DNA of 64,000 bases from Eustoma russellianum (taxonomy: Eukaryota; Streptophyta; Magnoliopsida; Gentianales; Gentianaceae), in NCBI GenBank assembly GCA_036186865.1, contig AP025066.1, positions 19,925,102 to 19,989,101 of the forward strand, in the 5' to 3' direction. The notes beneath the pieces were generated by a model. That model was not told the DNA's origin. It did not search any database and saw only the letters and a program-made list of their open reading frames with translations. Every line of letters starts with the position of its first letter. Position 1 is the first letter of the stretch. Below are positions 31,032 through 43,100 of the stretch, piece by piece. Both the position numbers and the translations under genes were made by a program.

Positions 31032-34000
31032 TCAAGAGCTGTATCCATGTCTAAGATGTGGGGTGTTTTCAGTCTGGTAACTTGCCCGTACTAATGGCGG
31101 CAATGCAGCTACTGTTGTGAAAACTGTGAGATGTTGATGGAATTGACCATATTGAGCTAGAAAGTGAGCCGGTTGATTTGCCTCACGAGGTATTTGTGTA
31201 ATCTCAGATGTTGTCGAATGTAATAGAGCACAGAAAATTGAAGCATGTTGATGACTATTGTTATGAATCACTGAAAGTACTCCTTGTGCATAAACTTCAA
31301 CATCAATTGGTCCCCATTGTATTGCAAAATATAAGTAACTGAAATAGGCTGCTTGAAACTCTGCCATGGCCGGTGAAGATAGTGGAAGGTGATATGAGAT
31401 TGCCCCCAAGAATGTACCATTGCTGTCGCGTAATATTGCTCCAGCTGCTGCTGAGTGTCTTCCATGTGCCGCATCCGTGTTCAGTTTCAATCTATCCGGT
31501 GGAGGATGGTTCCATTTAACAATCCTGCATCTAGGAATGCTGAGGTGTGGACTTAAACCAAGATCTATTAAGCCACGGTCTGAGTGCGCGAATTTTTTCC
31601 CTTTTTGAGTTGATGACCAATCATACAAACCACGTCAAATGCTCTCCATCACAGAATCTTTCTCCAATGTTCCTCCCCATACATGATCGATGTATAGGCT
31701 TTCCATAATTCCCAAACAATGTAAGATGGGGCTACTATTCGCAATATACCTTTAAGTGTATTACCGTTGGTTGACATCCACCATTGAATTAACTGTTGTT
31801 GTATTGTACGAACAGTAGTAAAAGGTCCATCCAAGTAAGTGGCATATATTTTCCAAATGTCTGCAATTTCTGAACATTCCAAGAATATATGATCCACTGT
31901 AATTTGTGCTACAAGGCAGAAGGGACATTGAGTAGGATAAATGTAGACAAACTTCTGCAGATTTGCAGGGAGTGGTACTGCATTTCGATATAGACGCCAT
32001 AAGAAAAGCCGAATGTTTGGAGGGATATGCTTGTTCCATATAAACTTGTATGAAATGCGAGAGTTCCTCACAATACGAAACTGCTCATAGGCTCTTCGAA
32101 TAATGTATTGATCTGCATCCAGATTATTGAGACAAAACGAGTGCACTCTACATATCCGCTTCCAAACTGGGGAGTCAGTGATCCGTATGTCTTAAGAATT
32201 ACGGTCGGCGTAACATGCATGGAAGAATTTGCTCCACAAGGAGTTGTTTTGTTGATACTTCCACCATAATCTGCAAGAGTAGGCGGACTGAAGATCTTCT
32301 AATTTCCTTAGGCCAAGACCGCCCTCAGCTGTGGGTCCAAAAAGTGTGTCACTTGAAACCCAAGAGTGACAAATCCGGGTGTCTGTACTTCCCCAAAAGA
32401 ATTTGATCATCAATCTTGTAATAATTCGAATTAGGCTTTGAGGTAACTTACACGCAGATAGTATGTGTAATGGTATTGAGGCTAAAACATGTTTGATTAA
32501 GATCAATCGCCCGGAATGGTTGAGGAATTTATTCTGCCACATTGATAACTTCGCTTGTATTGACGAGAAGAGGATAGAAAAATGTGCTATTCTTTCTTTG
32601 CCTTTGTGCAACTGTACACCTAAATATTTTATTGGCAAGGATACTGCTGTCATGTGTAGCATATGTTCCATTCTGCTAACCTGCGTGGGTGATAGGTATG
32701 TTGCTGGAACAAAGTGACTCTTTTGAAAATTTACCGCTTGACCCGATGTTGCTTGATACAACTCCAAGAATTTCTTGAACTTTGCTAAATTCCGTAGCCC
32801 GCCATTGATAAACACCAGAAGGTCATCCGCAAATGCCAAATGGGCAATTTTTTTTGCTCTTCCTGTAGTAAAAGGCATAATGACTCCTTGAGCTACTAAA
32901 TTGTTAATGCCCCTTGAAAAAGCCTCTGATGCTAGAATGAATAATATGGGTGACAGTGGGTCTCCTTGCTTGACCCCTCTTGATGGCTGAAAAAAACCAG
33001 CAGGCACGCCTTTGATCAGTATTGAGATGTATGTGCCTTTGAGATGGTTAAATATAAGATTGATAAAGCTGTCTGCAAATCCAAATTTTGATAGCAGTTT
33101 GGCAAGAAAAGTCCAGTTGACTCTATCAAATGCTTTCATCATGTCAAGCTTGATTATTGCATTGGATCCTCGTACTTTTGTGTGTTGCAAGTGAACCATT
33201 TCGCGAGCCATAATAATCCGATCTGATATGTCTCTACCCTTCACAAAACCTGCTTGTTCTTCTGTAATGAGCTTTTGTAGCAGCGGTTGTATGCGAGTTG
33301 CAATAATGCGTGTTACCAATTTAGATACGAAATTAGCTAGACTAATTGGCCTGTAATCAGAAAATGTTCGTGGCATAGGAGTCTTTGGCAGCAGTATAAT
33401 TAATGCACTACCCATTGCCTTTGGCATAGGGAGGCCAAGGAAGAATTCCTGCATGGCTTTGTGAACATCCATTCGAACTACATCCCAGCAAGTGCGAAAA
33501 AAATAGCCATTATCCATCTGGTCCAGGTGCACTTTTGGATCAAGTGACCATACTGCTTCCTTTACCTCTGCCTGTGTTGGCAAAACTGTTAACTGTTGAT
33601 TATCTGCCGTAGTTACGAGTTGTGGAATATGCTCTAGAATAGCGCCATCATCAGATGTTGGCTCCGCTGCGAATAGATTTTTGTAGTAAGCTACAGCTGC
33701 TTATTGGATTCCGTCTTGTGTGTCAATAAGAGCACCATTCGTATCTTGTATTTTAGTGATGGTCTGCCTTGAATGTCTATCCTTTACTATGTTGTGGAAA
33801 AATGAGGTGTTTGCGTCGCCTTCTGCTATCCATTTCTGTCTCGCTTTCTGAGCCCAAAACAAAAGGCTCTTACGCTCTGCTATCTTGTATTGAGCATGTA
33901 CTGCATGATAGTGCATGCGGGTTTCTGGGGAAGGATGTGCGTCAAAGATTTCTTCCTTACGCTTAAGCTCCTGCTCCAAATGAGTCTGTTGATCAAAAAT

Positions 34001-34745
34001 ATTTCCAAACACATTTTTGTTCCATGCTTGTAAGTCCTTTTTCACTTGTTGTAGCTTATTGTATAACCCATGCATTCCACCAGTTATGGGATACGAATCC
34101 CACGATGCCTTCACAAACGTATGAAATTCCTTATGCTCTACCCACATATTCTGAAAACGAAAAGATTTTGGCCCACTGAAGGTTGGTTGTGTAGATCGCA
34201 GTAGCAATGGTGCATGATCAGATGTTAAGCGTGGAAGATGCTTAACTCGCAAACTGGGAAATAGACTGTTATATGACTCTGAGCAAAGCATGCGATCCAA
34301 CCGCCTCCGAACTATTCCCAGTCCACGACCACTTGTCCAAGTATACGCAGAACCTTCATACGGTAAATCTAATAATTCACATGAAGTAACACAGTCATTA
34401 AAATCCTCCAACGAAGACATAGATGGGGAAGAGAGTCCATTATGTTCCGCTACTGATAAAAATGTGTTAAAATCTCCCCCAATTAACCATGGTTCCGTAA
34501 CAGTGTCGTGGTGATGCTGTAAGGAATGCCATAGTCTACGACGCTCAGTCACAGTATGCATTCCATAGACTGGTGTGAACCAGAAGGTAACCTCTATACC
34601 CACAAGCTGAAATTTAAAGTGAGAACATTGTTCGTCATAAGTTGTAGATAGCAGTCTGAGTGAGTTACTTGCCCAGAATATCAATATTTTTCCTCTGCAA
34701 ATTGCTTCAGCATGCGAAAATTTCAATCTTCTTTGAAATTTTGTA
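31032..34745 (-). pseudogene. LINE-B ORF2: endonuclease (partial), RT, zf-RVT, RNase H
   Basis: The apurinic-type endonuclease lacks its N-terminus but shows WLIGGDFNTFLS, YTWTSGRGLG and TSDHAPLLL. The RT shows YRPISLANFVSKLVTRIIAT, EEQAGFVKGRDI, KLDMMKAFDRVNW, GVKQGDPLSPILFILASEAF and HLAFADDLLVFING, with FADD intact at 32822-32833. Next come the thumb region, zf-RVT (IRLFLWRLYRNAVPLPANL, CPFCLVAQITVDHIFLEC) and RNase H (KLNTDAAHGRHSAAAGAILR, EANQPAHFLAQYG). From 34858 to 31649 one frame carries only two stops, TAA 33701-33703 and a second near 32192. A frameshift near 31640 separates the RNase H. In the RNase H the region normally encoding an acidic E.D motif reads VEVYAQ. Confidence 0.9.
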
Positions 34746-35001
34746 TCCATGGAATAGATATACTGTTGGAATGGTGACCAAATACATGGAAATGATGAAA
34801 AATGATTATCCATGGAGCTCCAAGAACCATTGAACGATGCCGGCAACGAAGAAGACATGAGCGACCCGGCGATAAATAGACAACCTTCAAGAATGCAATC
34901 GTGCCAATCCAGTGTACCTCAAAACAAAACGGAAATGAGAGCATCAGCAACTGTAATAGACTATGAATCCGGGCAAGTAAACGGAGGAAGCACGTACCCA
35001 G

Positions 35002-35032
35002 GTCACCTTGATTCAATAAGAACCAAGATGAC
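35002..35032 (-). other. LINE-C 3' UTR stem-loop
   Basis: GTCACCTTG pairs with CAAGATGAC (8 of 9, the odd pair being C-A). In element sense it is followed by CTGGGTACGTGC, the conserved tag. Confidence 0.75.
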
Positions 35033-35324
35033 CAAAACAATGTATGCCCTTTCCAGATATGTGGAGCATTCAGGGAGATGTGTAATGTCAGGCTCGTCGG
35101 TGCTTGCACCACGCCCCAATGCAGCAAGTATCGCAGGCAACATACCACAGTGAAGGATATTTTGATAGCCATGGAAAAAGTAATGTGTGAGGATAATCTG
35201 CAATGCCAAACATAAGAATATAAGAATAGACCAAGAAATATAAAATAACGCACCAGTGTTGCCTGAGTCAATATTTACCACAGGCAATAGAAGGAAATCA
35301 ACGCCAACACAATGTGAGACATGA

Positions 35325-38300
35325 TCAACGACGCAAAGTAGGCAGCTGTAGATCCACATATATGGCCCCACGAACCTCACAAGGAAGTTCATGGAGAGTA
35401 GCATAACATGTTATACCAACAGCTCTATACCCATGTCGTGCTAGTCGGTGAGCTGCAGTGTTGGCCTCTATGGGACAATGTTGTATAGTGGATTGATTTA
35501 GAGATAGAAATGACGTTGTACGTTGAAGATCAACCGCTAGCAATCCCGTTATAGGACGAGCATTTGCCAACATAGCAAGAAGAAGTTGGCAATCCATTTC
35601 AACTATAATATGGTCTTGTTCCCTCGCATAATAAGCCAATGCTAACATCAATGTCATCAGTTCCGCCCGCAGCGGAGCAACCATAGGCAATGCAAAAGCG
35701 ATGGCTGAAACCAATTGGCCCTGATCCAATCGCAGTATTGCTCCACCAGCAGCACAACATCTTCCTACCGTCGCATCCACATTTAATTTCAGCTTGCCTG
35801 TAGGAGGCAGCACCCAATGTACAATCCGCAGTCGTCTGTATCGCAAAGGCAGAGAGAAGTGAAGAGCTACTAAGTGAGAGATATTGGAGGCAAACTCTTT
35901 ACCATTCATCGCCGCACACCACATATAAATTGACATTCTGACCTTTTCAAACAGACGCAAATAGACGAAGGATTCTGACCCAAATTTCACTGTAGCATAT
36001 TCCTTTTAAATGACCCACGCCACAATAGAGGGAATTACCGCTCGCAGCTGACCCATCATAGATGCCTGGTTGGAGATGCGCCACCAACGATACATATGTG
36101 CTTTAATTGTATTACTAGTGGGCAATGATCCTGAAAATATAATGGATATTTCTATCCATATTGGTCGTATCTTTGGACAGGGAAGAAAGACATGGTCCTG
36201 ATCATCTAAAGATAGTCTACAAAACGCACATTGGGAAGGAAACACCATAAGTCAAGCACGCAAATTATTCACCATGGGTAAAGAGCTTGACCACAGCCGC
36301 CATAAGAAAAGCCTCATGCTCGGATGTGAATTCTTCCACCACACAAATCGATACACACTGTGTGCATGAATTCCAGATGTCGTAATAACTGTATAAGCTG
36401 ATTTAATAGAGAACTGTCCATTAGAATCCGGCAACCATTGAAAGGAAGTACCCATCCATGCTGTATGGGCCGCCATAAATTCATTGATGCTACATAATCG
36501 CTTCCAGGTTGGAGAATCATATATGTGAGAATATAGGGAATGACGATTACCACATTTGCGCTTGCTAAACTCAGCCCATAAGGTGTTAGAATGATGATAC
36601 TTCCACCACAATTGACAGTCATAAGCCTTCTGAACCCCCAAAAGATTACGAATACCCTAACCTCCTTCATTTGTTGGACGACATATAGAGGACCATGAGC
36701 GCCATTGATAACAATCTTTCCAGAGAAATGCTGCCATATTACGAGTTAGAACATCAACCACTCCTTTCGGCAATCGTGAGCTCGCCATAACATGTATGAG
36801 CATCGAACTTAAAACATGCTTCAATAATACCAACCTTCCAGCCATTGATAATAGTTTATTGGACCAAGATGCCAATTTCGCCTCAAAATGATTGATAATA
36901 GAAGTACAATACCTTGTTCGATTGATACCTTTATACAAAAAGGATCCAAGATACTTTATGGGCAAATTTGCTAACTGCATCCCTAAAATTGATGAAGCGG
37001 CAGTACCAGAAACGCCACTACAAACAACAATATGTCTTTTATGATAATTCACAAATTATCCTGATGCGTGCTGGTTTGATGTCAAGAAAGAATGAAATTT
37101 GTTCAAATTTCTGCTGCTGCCATTTAAAAAAACCAATAGATCATCTACAAATCCTAAATGTGAAATGCATAGCACTCTTCTCGCAGTAAATCCTTTATTG
37201 CTCCTGTAGACATCAATGCTTTTAATCCCCTAGAGAAACCCTCTGATGAAATGATAAACAATAAAGGGGATAGTGGATCTCCCTGTTTTACACCGCGCCC
37301 CACTGGAAAGCATGTTTGTTTACCATTAATAATAGTGGAACACCGAGTGGATCTCAAGTTATTTAGCAAAATTCGAATTAGCCGCGAATCAAACCTCATG
37401 CGATGCAATATCACATCAAGATAATGCCAACTAACCTGATCAAAAGCTTTAGCCATGTCCAGTTTAATCATCAATTGACCTCCTCGTGTTCGCTTGTCCA
37501 ATGCATGGACCATCTCTTGAGTAAGCAGTATTTGTTCTGTAATACCTCGGCCTTGCATAAATCCTGCCTGCTTCGGTGAGATAATCTTCGGTAATAAACA
37601 ACCCAGACGAGAAGAGAGCAAGCGCGTGATAACCTTTGATATAAAATTTGTTAGACAGATAGGCCTGAAGTCCGCAAAAATCTGCAAATTGAGAACTTTG
37701 GGTATTAATACAATTGTGGCTGCTCCACCTGCCTTGGTACCTGCACTCCCAAGTAAAACTCCTGCACCGCCTTAAGAACATTAGAGTGAATGAAACGCCA
37801 GTATCTTCTATAAAAAGATCCTGGATAACCATCTGGACCAGCCGCACTAGTTGGGCTAAGTTCCCATACGGCCTGCTTCACCTCTTCTTCTGACGGACTT
37901 GCTTGCAATATTGCATTATCCTTCACCGTCAATAATGTCGAGATGTGGCGCAGAATTAAATCACAATCCGTCACTGATTCTGCGGCAAATAAGTCTGAAA
38001 AATAACGTACTGCCTCCGCCTCAATATCAGAATTAAGTAGGCATTCAGTTCCGTCCAGACGCAGTATTCGCGTCATGGCTTGTTTCTGTCTTTTCTCCTT
38101 TACTGTGTTATGATAAAACGAAGTGTTTGCATCTGCTTCCTCCAGCCATTTTACATTCGCTTTTTGTTTTCAATAAAGGAATGCTCGTTTCTGAGCAAGT
38201 TGCAACTGAGCAACATTGTGATGATAGCTCGTACGCGTCATGTCATTAGGATTGGAATCAAAGTCCCTTTCACAACGAAAGGCCTGCAATTCAGCCTGTG

Positions 38301-39186
38301 CTACCGCATCGAATATATTACCAAAGACCTCTGTATTCCATCGCTTTAATTCTTTTCTTAAACGTTGCAGCTTATCAAATAAACCCCACATGCCGTCCAC
38401 TGTTGGAAAAGATGCCCAAGTATGCTAAACAAAATCATCAAAATCAGGATGCGAAGCCCAAACATCAAGATATCTGAAAGTTGCAGGACCCCGCTGAGTG
38501 GTTGAATCACATGTTAAAAATAAAGGCGCATGATCAGAAGTTGCCCTTGTAAGATGCTGAACCTGAGCAACTGGAAACATATCCAAAAAAGCAGACAAAC
38601 ACAAGAATCTGTCTAACCGACGCCAGAAACGCCCCAAACCTTGACCATCACACCAAGTAAATAGTGATCCTTGAAAGGTTATTTCTTGCAAATCGCAGAG
38701 TTGAATACAATCATTAAAATCCTGTAATGAACACAAAGTGGGCGACGAGCGTCCCTGATGTTCCTCTAGTATACGATATGTATTAAAATCTCCACCCACC
38801 AACCATGGAATATTCAGCGAAACATGAAAAGATTGCAAATCAGCCCACAATGGACGTCGAGCAGATATAGTATGTTGCGCATATACCGCAGTGAGCCAAA
38901 ACCGCTCACCTGTTGCCAACCACTGATATTTAGCAGAGAAGTTCTGCTGCCCAGACCGAATATCCTCTTGCGCCACTATTGATTCCTTCCAAAAAAACCA
39001 TATATGATCCTTACATGCGAACAAAGATTTTGAGAACCCTAATTGCAGCTAATACGATAATAATAAAGAAGAACGAATCTTTGGCTCTATGACAACTAAA
39101 ATATGCAACTGATGTCGTCTTACAAGAGCAAGTAATCGATTAAGCGATGTCTTTATACCTCGTACATTCCATATAATTATCTTCAT
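35325..39186 (-). pseudogene. LINE-C ORF2: endonuclease, RT, zf-RVT, RNase H
   Basis: The start is ATG at 39186 (MKIIIWNVRGIKTSLNRLL), the usual endonuclease beginning, with NVRG, then VVIEPK, WLVGGDFNTYR, FTWCDGQGLGRFWRRLDRFL and TSDHAPLFL. RT: ADFRPICLTNFISKVITRLL, KQAGFMQGRGI, KLDMAKAFDQVSWHYLD, RGVKQGDPLSPLLFIISSE, and FVDD at 37140-37151 (Val where Ala is usual). Then PIKYLGSFLYKGINRTRY, RLFLWRLWSSSLPMVNN and the zinc-binding CAFCRLSLDDQDHVFLPC. RNase H: KLNVDATVGRCCAAGGAILR, RAELMTLMLAL, VEMDCQLL and EANTAAHRLARHG. Stops near 39050, 38420, 38165 and 36250 and frameshifts near 37690 and 37100 inactivate it. Confidence 0.88.
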
Positions 39187-39482
39187 TAAGATAACGCATC
39201 GAAAGAGTTAGTGAGGTGAGCAGCACGTAACCTAGTAAGGCGAGGCAAAAGTAGTTGTTGCGGACGACGCAACAATCGAGGTCCCTCACTAGGTTGCGGG
39301 ATCTCAACTATTGCACCTTGCAGATTGGGCTCTAATTCATTTGCTTCAAATAAATTGGCAATACCTTCATAAGGATGGCGAAGATGAAATAGAATTAAGA
39401 AAGGAGCAGCAGGAATGGCAACGCAGCCGGCGGGCGGCTACGCCGCTAGGCACTGCAGATTGCAGGAGGGCAGAGAGAGGAG
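39187..39482 (-). pseudogene. LINE-C 5' end and ORF1 C-terminal remnant
   Basis: On the minus strand an open stretch ending at TAA 39187-39190 reads NLFEANELEPNLQGAIVEIP and later LRAAHLTNSFDALS. It ends within a few bases of the ORF2 ATG, where ORF1 of LINE-D also ends just before ORF2. Upstream is a GC-rich, CT-rich segment that may be 5' UTR. The DUF4283 and zinc-knuckle parts of ORF1 are missing, so about 1 kb is deleted relative to LINE-D. Confidence 0.55.
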
Positions 39483-39497
39483 CAACATTTTTCTATA

Positions 39498-39515
39498 TCA
39501 CACACACACACACAC

Positions 39516-39578
<63 letters not shown>
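39498..39578. repeat. (CA)n(TA)n microsatellite between LINE-C and LINE-D
   Basis: (CA)8 is followed by about 31 TA units. In element sense the TA run follows the 3' end of LINE-D directly, and then the 5' end of LINE-C begins. It may be the LINE-D tail or a pre-existing target. Confidence 0.95.
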
Positions 39579-39579
<1 letters not shown>

Positions 39580-39622
39580 ATCGCAAGACGGGCGGTACTG
39601 TCCGGTGTTTTATTAATATAAG

Positions 39623-39642
39623 TCCTCACTTATGGCGGAGGA
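39623..39642 (-). other. LINE-D 3'-terminal hairpin
   Basis: TCCTC and GAGGA pair across a 10-nt loop (CGCCATAAGT in element sense). The loop sequence is identical to that of LINE-B. Confidence 0.75.
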
Positions 39643-39885
39643 ATACCGTGGTTACATTTAAGAGCCCTATCTATGGGAGACTCTCCCAAAGAAAATTAAG
39701 ATAGCTATACATGATTCTATAATGTGAAAAACGCGTATAAATTGAGTGTCTCACTGATTCTCAGAAAATTGTTGATGGCATACAGTACGGCAGGCATTCC
39801 ATGTAGCAGAAGATAGAATAAATTTCTTGTTAGTCATGAAAAAATATGGAGGAATGAAGCAAAGGTAAGAATAAAACATAGCCAC

Positions 39886-39914
39886 GTCGCCTTGGCTAGG
39901 AGAGCCAAGGCAAC
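39886..39914 (-). other. LINE-D 3' UTR stem-loop 2
   Basis: GTCGCCTTGGCT pairs with AGCCAAGGCAAC at 11 of 12 positions across a 5-nt loop. Its stem resembles those of LINE-A and LINE-E. Confidence 0.8.
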
Positions 39915-40072
39915 TGAAAGATGTAAGATGCTAACCCATATGGGAGACGATCTTGTATATGCAGCTCGGTGATGGCGATGTCCAGTGCTTCGACAACAGT
40001 GAAAAGAAAATAATGACTATAAGAGACGTAGAATAAAGCTATGTATGGAAATAGAAAGTAGTGCGTACCCAT

Positions 40073-40103
40073 GTTGCTCGTAGTCTGAATAACTACGGGC
40101 AAC
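40073..40103 (-). other. LINE-D 3' UTR stem-loop 1
   Basis: GTTGCTCGTAGT pairs with ACTACGGGCAAC, 12 positions with one wobble pair. In element sense it is followed by ATGGGTACGCAC. The stem sequence is unlike stem-loop 2 of the same element. Confidence 0.8.
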
Positions 40104-40152
40104 AATAAGCGAGTCAAGCCAACCCATATGGGAGACATAGGTGATACTACAG

Positions 40153-43100
40153 TCATGGCGGCCGTGGTCCATGATGAAAAGAGTGTCGGAAATAGGGCAT
40201 TGTTCTGTCCGCAATAATGATGCCTTTGAGCTGAGAAGGCAAGTCCGTAGTAACAGCATAGGATGCAAAGTGTTGCGTAGTGAGAGCTTGGCGAGCTAGA
40301 AAATGAGCAGATTCGTTTGTTTCCCGTGGCGTGTATGTTATCGATATGTGACCCAGTTGCAATAAGTCCTATAGTCTGCGTATATCTGATGTCAGTAAGG
40401 AGGATGATGATGTGGTTAGTTGGACCAGCTCTGCACAATCCACTTCTAATATAATGTCATTGTATTGAGGAAGATAGTATGTGAGAGCGATGAACGCTGC
40501 TTGTGCTTCAACTCTCAAAGGCAAATCAAGCCAGAGTGGGAATGAAATACCATGTATGAAATCGCCATTTGAGTTCCTAAGAATGCCACCGCCACTTGCA
40601 TGCCGTCTCCCTAACGCTGCGTCTGTGTTCAATTTCAAGCGATCTGATGGAGGAGGCATCCATCGCACTATTCTTGGCCGATTTTAGCGTAAAGGAGGGG
40701 ATAACCCTACAGCGACAAGTTGTGGTACTGTTGCTGCTATTTTTGTGCCCGTCATGGATGTCGCCCAGGTATATAAGTCTAGACGGATGGAGCGGATTAG
40801 GGATCTTGGTGACCAAGCGAGGTCATCATACTGAATGGCTGCGTATACCTTCCATAAATTCCAAAGGACAATTCCTGGGTAAATGGATTGCATGGCTCCC
40901 ATGAAGGTGTGTGAGGCAGAACACCATATATATAGCAGATGCGATCGCCATGATCCAGAAGAATAGTGTTGCAGGTCCAATAAAATATTAAAGTACATCC
41001 AAATCATACGCACCTCCGAGCATATAAAAAATAGATGAATTGTTGTTGCATTAGCCATGCGACAGAACGGGCAGATCGATGGATATAATGCTAGAAAACG
41101 GCTAAGGTTATCTGACAGCGGAAGGGATCGCTGATAGAATCGCCATAGGAATAATCGAATCGCAGGTCGTTGCATACGATTCCAAATGTGTGCATATAAT
41201 AATAGATGTGATTTTGAGGGTCTAACTGCAGCATATGCATCCTTTAAGGTGAAAGCACCAGAAGGTGAAGGCCAAACAGGAATTGTGTCAAATGTCACAA
41301 TGTTCAAACATGTAGTGTTTATAGCACAAAGTCGCTTCCAGCCGGGAGAATCATATAATCTTGATTGAAAATCATTTCTACCACCGTATCTTGCACGCAT
41401 ATATCTGCCCCAGATAGAATCACTGCAGTGATAAAGATGCCATAATTTACAAGAATATGCAGCATGTATGGATGCCAAATCGCGAACACATATGCCGCCT
41501 TTATCTGTAGGGTAACATAACTTTGTCCAAGTAGACCAATGATAGCGATCTTGGCCCCAGAAAAATCTTGCGAAGCGAGACTCTAAAGATTTGATCACAT
41601 TTTTTGGTAGCCTGGTTGCAGCCATTAAATGTAATGGCAACGATGAGAGTACGAATTCGATAAGGACGAGATGGCCTGCTATCCCCAGAAGTCTTGTTTG
41701 CCAACCTGCTAAACGATTGTCAACATGAGATAACAGATCTTGACAATGAGAGGTGCGTGTGATTCCCTTATGTAAATAAGAACCCAGGTATTTAAGTGGT
41801 AATGGAGATCGTCGCATGGGCAATTCCGTAAGGAGCTCCGCCTGGCGTGTAGGAGTGATTGATTTGGAAAAGACAATTGTGCTTTTTGGGTAATTGATGG
41901 CCTGGCCTGAAGATAATTCATAGGATTGCAGGAAGTTCTTGACATAGCGCAAGTTCCGTTTGTCAGCAGCAACAAAGAGTAGAAGATTGTCAGCGTATGC
42001 CAAGTGAGAGACTGTAAGTGGAATGCGGCCCAGCGGGAAAGGTTTAATGTATCCACTACGTATGTGAGTATGTAGGCCTCGTGTGAAAACCTCCGCCACA
42101 ATAATGAATAGTAAAGGAGATAAAGGATCTCCTTGTTTGACTCCCCTTGTTGGTTGAAAAAATCCACTTGAAACACCATTGATTAGGATGGAGAAGTGCG
42201 TGCTACGAAGGTGATTGTTGATCAATTTGATGAAAAAAGCTGAGAATCCAAAGTGTTCTAGTACCAGATGCAAAAACTACCAATTAACCCGATCGAATGC
42301 TTTTGTAAGATCTAGCTTTATTAGGCAATTTGCTGATCTCGGAGTGTGATCCAACCAGTGAATCATCTCATTAGCTAGCAGTACATGCTAAGTTATACCT
42401 TTACCTTTTTGAAAACCTGGTTGTTCAGGAGATATGATTTTGGGCAAAATTGTGCTTAGCCTTGTAGCTAATATGCGCGTCTGAATCTTGCTGAGAAACG
42501 TGCAGAGTGCTATGGGACGATAGTCAGCAAAAGAAGTTGGTGATGGGCCCTTTGGTAGCAATATAATCATGGTGTGTGCAGCAGCCTTTGGTAAGGGGAA
42601 TCCCGAAAAATACTCTTGTACCGCTTTATAGACATCAGAGTGAATGATATCCCAGCACAATCGGTAGAAACTTCCATTATAGCCATCTGGACCAGCTGCA
42701 CTTTGTGGATCTAGCGCCCAGACTGCGTCTCGCACTTCATCTTCTGATGGCATGTCAGTTAAGAATGGCGTTGTCTGCTGATGATATAGATTTTGGAATC
42801 ACCTCAAATAATGTAGTATCAAGCTGGATTGATTGCGCTGTAAATAGATTTGAGTAGAATTGAATTGCGGCCTGTTGAATATCAGTCTGAGTATCACAGT
42901 GAGCCATCATCTTTGCGGACTTGATGAATATATTGTCTCCGGTGTCTGTCTTTGACAATAGCATGATAGTATGCTGTATTAGCATCACCCTCCTTTAGCC
43001 ATTTTACACGCGCTTTTTGTTGCCAATATTCTAGCTCTCTAGCACAGGAAGCCTAATATTTAGCTTGAGCAACGGTGTATGCAATGCGATTGTCCTCTGT

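Larger units (their letters stand above)
30445..34745 (-). mobile_element. LINE-B: 5'-truncated L1-type retrotransposon
   Basis: This is the best preserved of the group. In element sense it starts inside the endonuclease near 34745, runs through RT, zf-RVT and RNase H to 31032, and has a 550-nt 3' UTR. The 3' end shows CGCCATAAGTGAGG, then ATAAAACA and an (AT)n tail. The 5' boundary with the LINE-C 3' UTR is approximate. LINE-C lacks its terminal sequence here, so LINE-B may have inserted into it, but no target duplication could be matched. Confidence 0.85.
34746..39482 (-). mobile_element. LINE-C: L1-type retrotransposon with deleted ORF1
   Basis: It reads on the minus strand from about 39482 to about 34746. 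A GC-rich 5' segment and a short ORF1 remnant are followed by a nearly complete ORF2 (39186-35325) and a 3' UTR with one stem-loop (35002-35032). The last 400 or so bases of the family 3' UTR, including the terminal hairpin and AT tail, are absent, and LINE-B starts there. The 5' end touches the (TA)n tail of LINE-D, so LINE-C probably landed in that tail. Confidence 0.8.

Noticed and set aside
34723..35404. Minus-strand frames of 133 and 182 codons between LINE-B and LINE-C
   Set aside because: They cover the LINE-C 3' UTR and the boundary with LINE-B; no conserved protein motif.
39311..39621. Plus-strand frame ending in IYIYIY
   Set aside because: It is antisense to the LINE-C 5' end and then runs through the (TA)n tract.
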